Shown here: piece after piece, positions 4,918 through 5,850 of the stretch
Layout: each line of letters begins with the position of its first letter
How positions within the stretch are numbered: the first letter of the stretch is position 1
Assembly (NCBI GenBank): GCA_035712985.1
Contig: DASTAE010000304.1
Span: forward strand, 1-5,850
Origin: Actinospica sp035712985
Lineage (GTDB): Bacteria > Actinomycetota > Actinomycetes > Streptomycetales > Catenulisporaceae
Length of the DNA: 5,850 bases
Direction of reading: 5' to 3'
Program-made: the position numbers and the translations under genes
The notes under the pieces: model-generated
What the model was told of the DNA's origin: nothing
The model's database searches: none
What the model saw: the letters and a program-made list of their open reading frames with translations, nothing else

Positions 4918-5241
4918 AAGGCTCCAGGTGCTCGGGTGCGCCGTCTGCGGCACGGCTTGTGACGCTTGTAATACTGCATCAGCCAGCCGTGCGGTTCCGG
5001 TGCGCACTGCCTCGTCTCCGTCCCGCCGTCCGCGTGGGCTGCGGGCGCCGGGCGGTCTGTTCCGCTCGTGGTCGGTAGGACCCCGCTCTCGCGCGATCCG
5101 ATCACCCATAGTAGGCGGACCGGACCCCGCTGTGTGCGGCTTTGGCGACTCTGCTCACTTCGCGCGCGTTGGCGGTCGTGACGGGTCGTCAGGACGAGAT
5201 ACGAGGATACCCCTTAGTGACCGGATCGCTACGGCACGTCG
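4918..5241 (-). promoter_or_regulatory. Intergenic region upstream of bldN, presumed bldN promoter region
   Basis: This 324-base stretch lies between the HAD phosphatase stop and the bldN start, both on the minus strand. I find no supported gene in it. The frame of bldN remains open up to ATG 5107-5109, but the homology begins only at 4917. Candidate minus-strand promoter elements are TACTAT at 5113-5108 (a good -10 match without a recognisable -35) and GGGTAT at 5212-5207 (the -10 type read by the SigB/SigF stress-like sigma factors, again with no good GNNT element at the right distance). No convincing BldD box (AC-N5-GT core) or terminator hairpin for the phosphatase gene was found. The actual start of bldN transcription cannot be placed. 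Confidence 0.4.
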
Positions 5242-5850
5242 TCAGGGCTTGGCGCGTGCGCGCTTGGCCAGGGCGACGCCCGCGGCCACCGCTCCGGTTG
5301 CGGCGCCGGTGATGGCCGCCGGCGGGAGCGAGGCGCGCAGCAGCCTGGTGCCGGTGCGGTAGTCGGTGACCGGCCAGCCCTCGGACTCGGCCCGCTCGCG
5401 CAGCCGGTGGTCCGGGTTGACCGCGTGCGGGTGGCCGACCAGGGTCAGCATCGGCAGGTCGTTGGCCGAGTCGGAGTACGCGTGACAGGCCGTCAGGTCG
5501 TAGCCGAGGCGCTCGGCCAGGTCGCGCACCGCGGCGCCCTTGGCCGGGCCGTGCAGCGGCTCGCCGACCAGCCGGCCGGTGTACTTGCCGTCGACCTCCT
5601 CGATCCGGGTGCCCAGGGCGCCCTCGAAGTCGAGCCGGTCGGCGATGATCTCGGCGAGCTCGATCGGCGAGGCGGTCAGCAGCCAGACGGGCTCGCCGCG
5701 GCGCCGGTGCAGGTCGACCAGGGCCTTCGTGCCCGGCCAGATCTTCTCGGCGAGGTAGTCGTCGTATATGTGCCGGCACAGCTCGCGCATCTCGCTCGCG
5801 GTGTGCCCGGCGGCCAGCGCCAGGGCGCGCTCGCGGGTGCTGGCCACCTG
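5242..5850 (-). CDS. HAD-superfamily IB hydrolase, SerB-like phosphatase (N-terminus outside window)
   Basis: The C-terminal 202 residues of a HAD-IB phosphatase; the frame is open to the right edge, so the 5' part is missing. Motif II is the Thr of WLLTASP (residues 55-61 counted from GTG 5847), motif III is the Lys in GPAKGAAVRDL (about 100-110), and motif IV is the acidic pair in YSDSANDLPML (123-133). The nucleophile motif DxDxT should lie upstream, outside the window, so the GTG at 5847 is not taken as the start. GHPHAVNPDHRLRERAESEGWPV is the typical end of the SerB1/Rv0505c-like group. The tail (about 172-201) is Ala/Gly-rich and hydrophobic, ending KRARAKP, and may be a C-terminal membrane anchor. 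The natural substrate is a small phosphate ester, possibly phosphoserine; this is uncertain. bldN follows on the same strand after 324 bases. Confidence 0.9.
   Translation of the reverse strand, partial: QVASTRERALALAAGHTASEMRELCRHIYDDYLAEKIWPGTKALVDLHRRRGEPVWLLTASPIELAEIIADRLDFEGALGTRIEEVDGKYTGRLVGEPLHGPAKGAAVRDLAERLGYDLTACHAYSDSANDLPMLTLVGHPHAVNPDHRLRERAESEGWPVTDYRTGTRLLRASLPPAAITGAATGAVAAGVALAKRARAKP

Noticed and set aside
4959..4974. Possible BldD box TTACAAGCGTCAC on the minus strand
   Set aside because: The AC and GT half-sites are separated by four bases where the BldD consensus needs five, and the central C(A/T)G is missing.
4918..5109. Extended N-terminus of BldN from the ATG at 5109
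   Set aside because: The extra 64 residues are Arg/Pro-rich without resemblance to BldN, codon choice is less biased, and the recalled BldN N-terminus aligns from the GTG at 4917.
5197..5210. Short direct repeat GATAC-GAG-GATAC
   Set aside because: Five-base repeats are expected by chance and there is no further structure around them.

Overview
The window is very GC-rich DNA with strong G/C bias at third codon positions and frequent GTG starts, as in a high-GC actinomycete. Gene content and order match a block I recall from Streptomyces around bldN. Part of it (small ribosomal protein, epimerase, acyltransferase, SerB-like HAD phosphatase) also resembles the Rv0500B-Rv0505c region of Mycobacterium tuberculosis. 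A sporulating or filamentous actinomycete is likely. The genus cannot be fixed from the sequence; a lineage outside Streptomyces itself, such as the Catenulisporales, is only a guess. All homology statements rest on recalled family sequences, not on a search.

Layout. On the + strand: a 32-residue AURKAIP1/COX24-type ribosomal protein (7-105), an NAD-dependent epimerase-like protein (127-1191), a lysophospholipid-acyltransferase-like protein (1181-2041, overlapping the epimerase by 11 bases), four 16-bp tandem repeats (2030-2093), and a small unrecognised lipoprotein (2106-2657). On the - strand, reading inward from the right edge: the C-terminal part of a SerB-like HAD phosphatase (5242-5850, running off the window), a 324-base gap, an ECF sigma factor that I identify as BldN (4168-4917), a 289-base leader region, and its probable membrane anti-sigma factor RsbN (2661-3878). 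The lipoprotein and rsbN converge with only three bases between their stop codons, inside a perfect hairpin.

How the parts work together. BldN is the sigma factor that in Streptomyces switches on aerial-hypha genes (chaplins, rodlins, bldM), and RsbN holds it at the membrane. The start of the rsbN leader carries CGTAAC-N17-CGTTGG, close to the BldN promoter consensus as I remember it. BldN therefore probably drives its own anti-sigma factor in a negative feedback loop. The bldN coding sequence has a TTA leucine codon at codon 10, which would put it under bldA-type tRNA control if this organism uses that switch. The + strand genes look like an operon for translation and cell-envelope functions. 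The lipoprotein with its upstream repeats looks like an addition to the conserved block.

I see no mobile element, CRISPR array, tRNA or rRNA. The window is best read as a conserved developmental locus with several lineage-specific regulatory features, not as a wholly new system.
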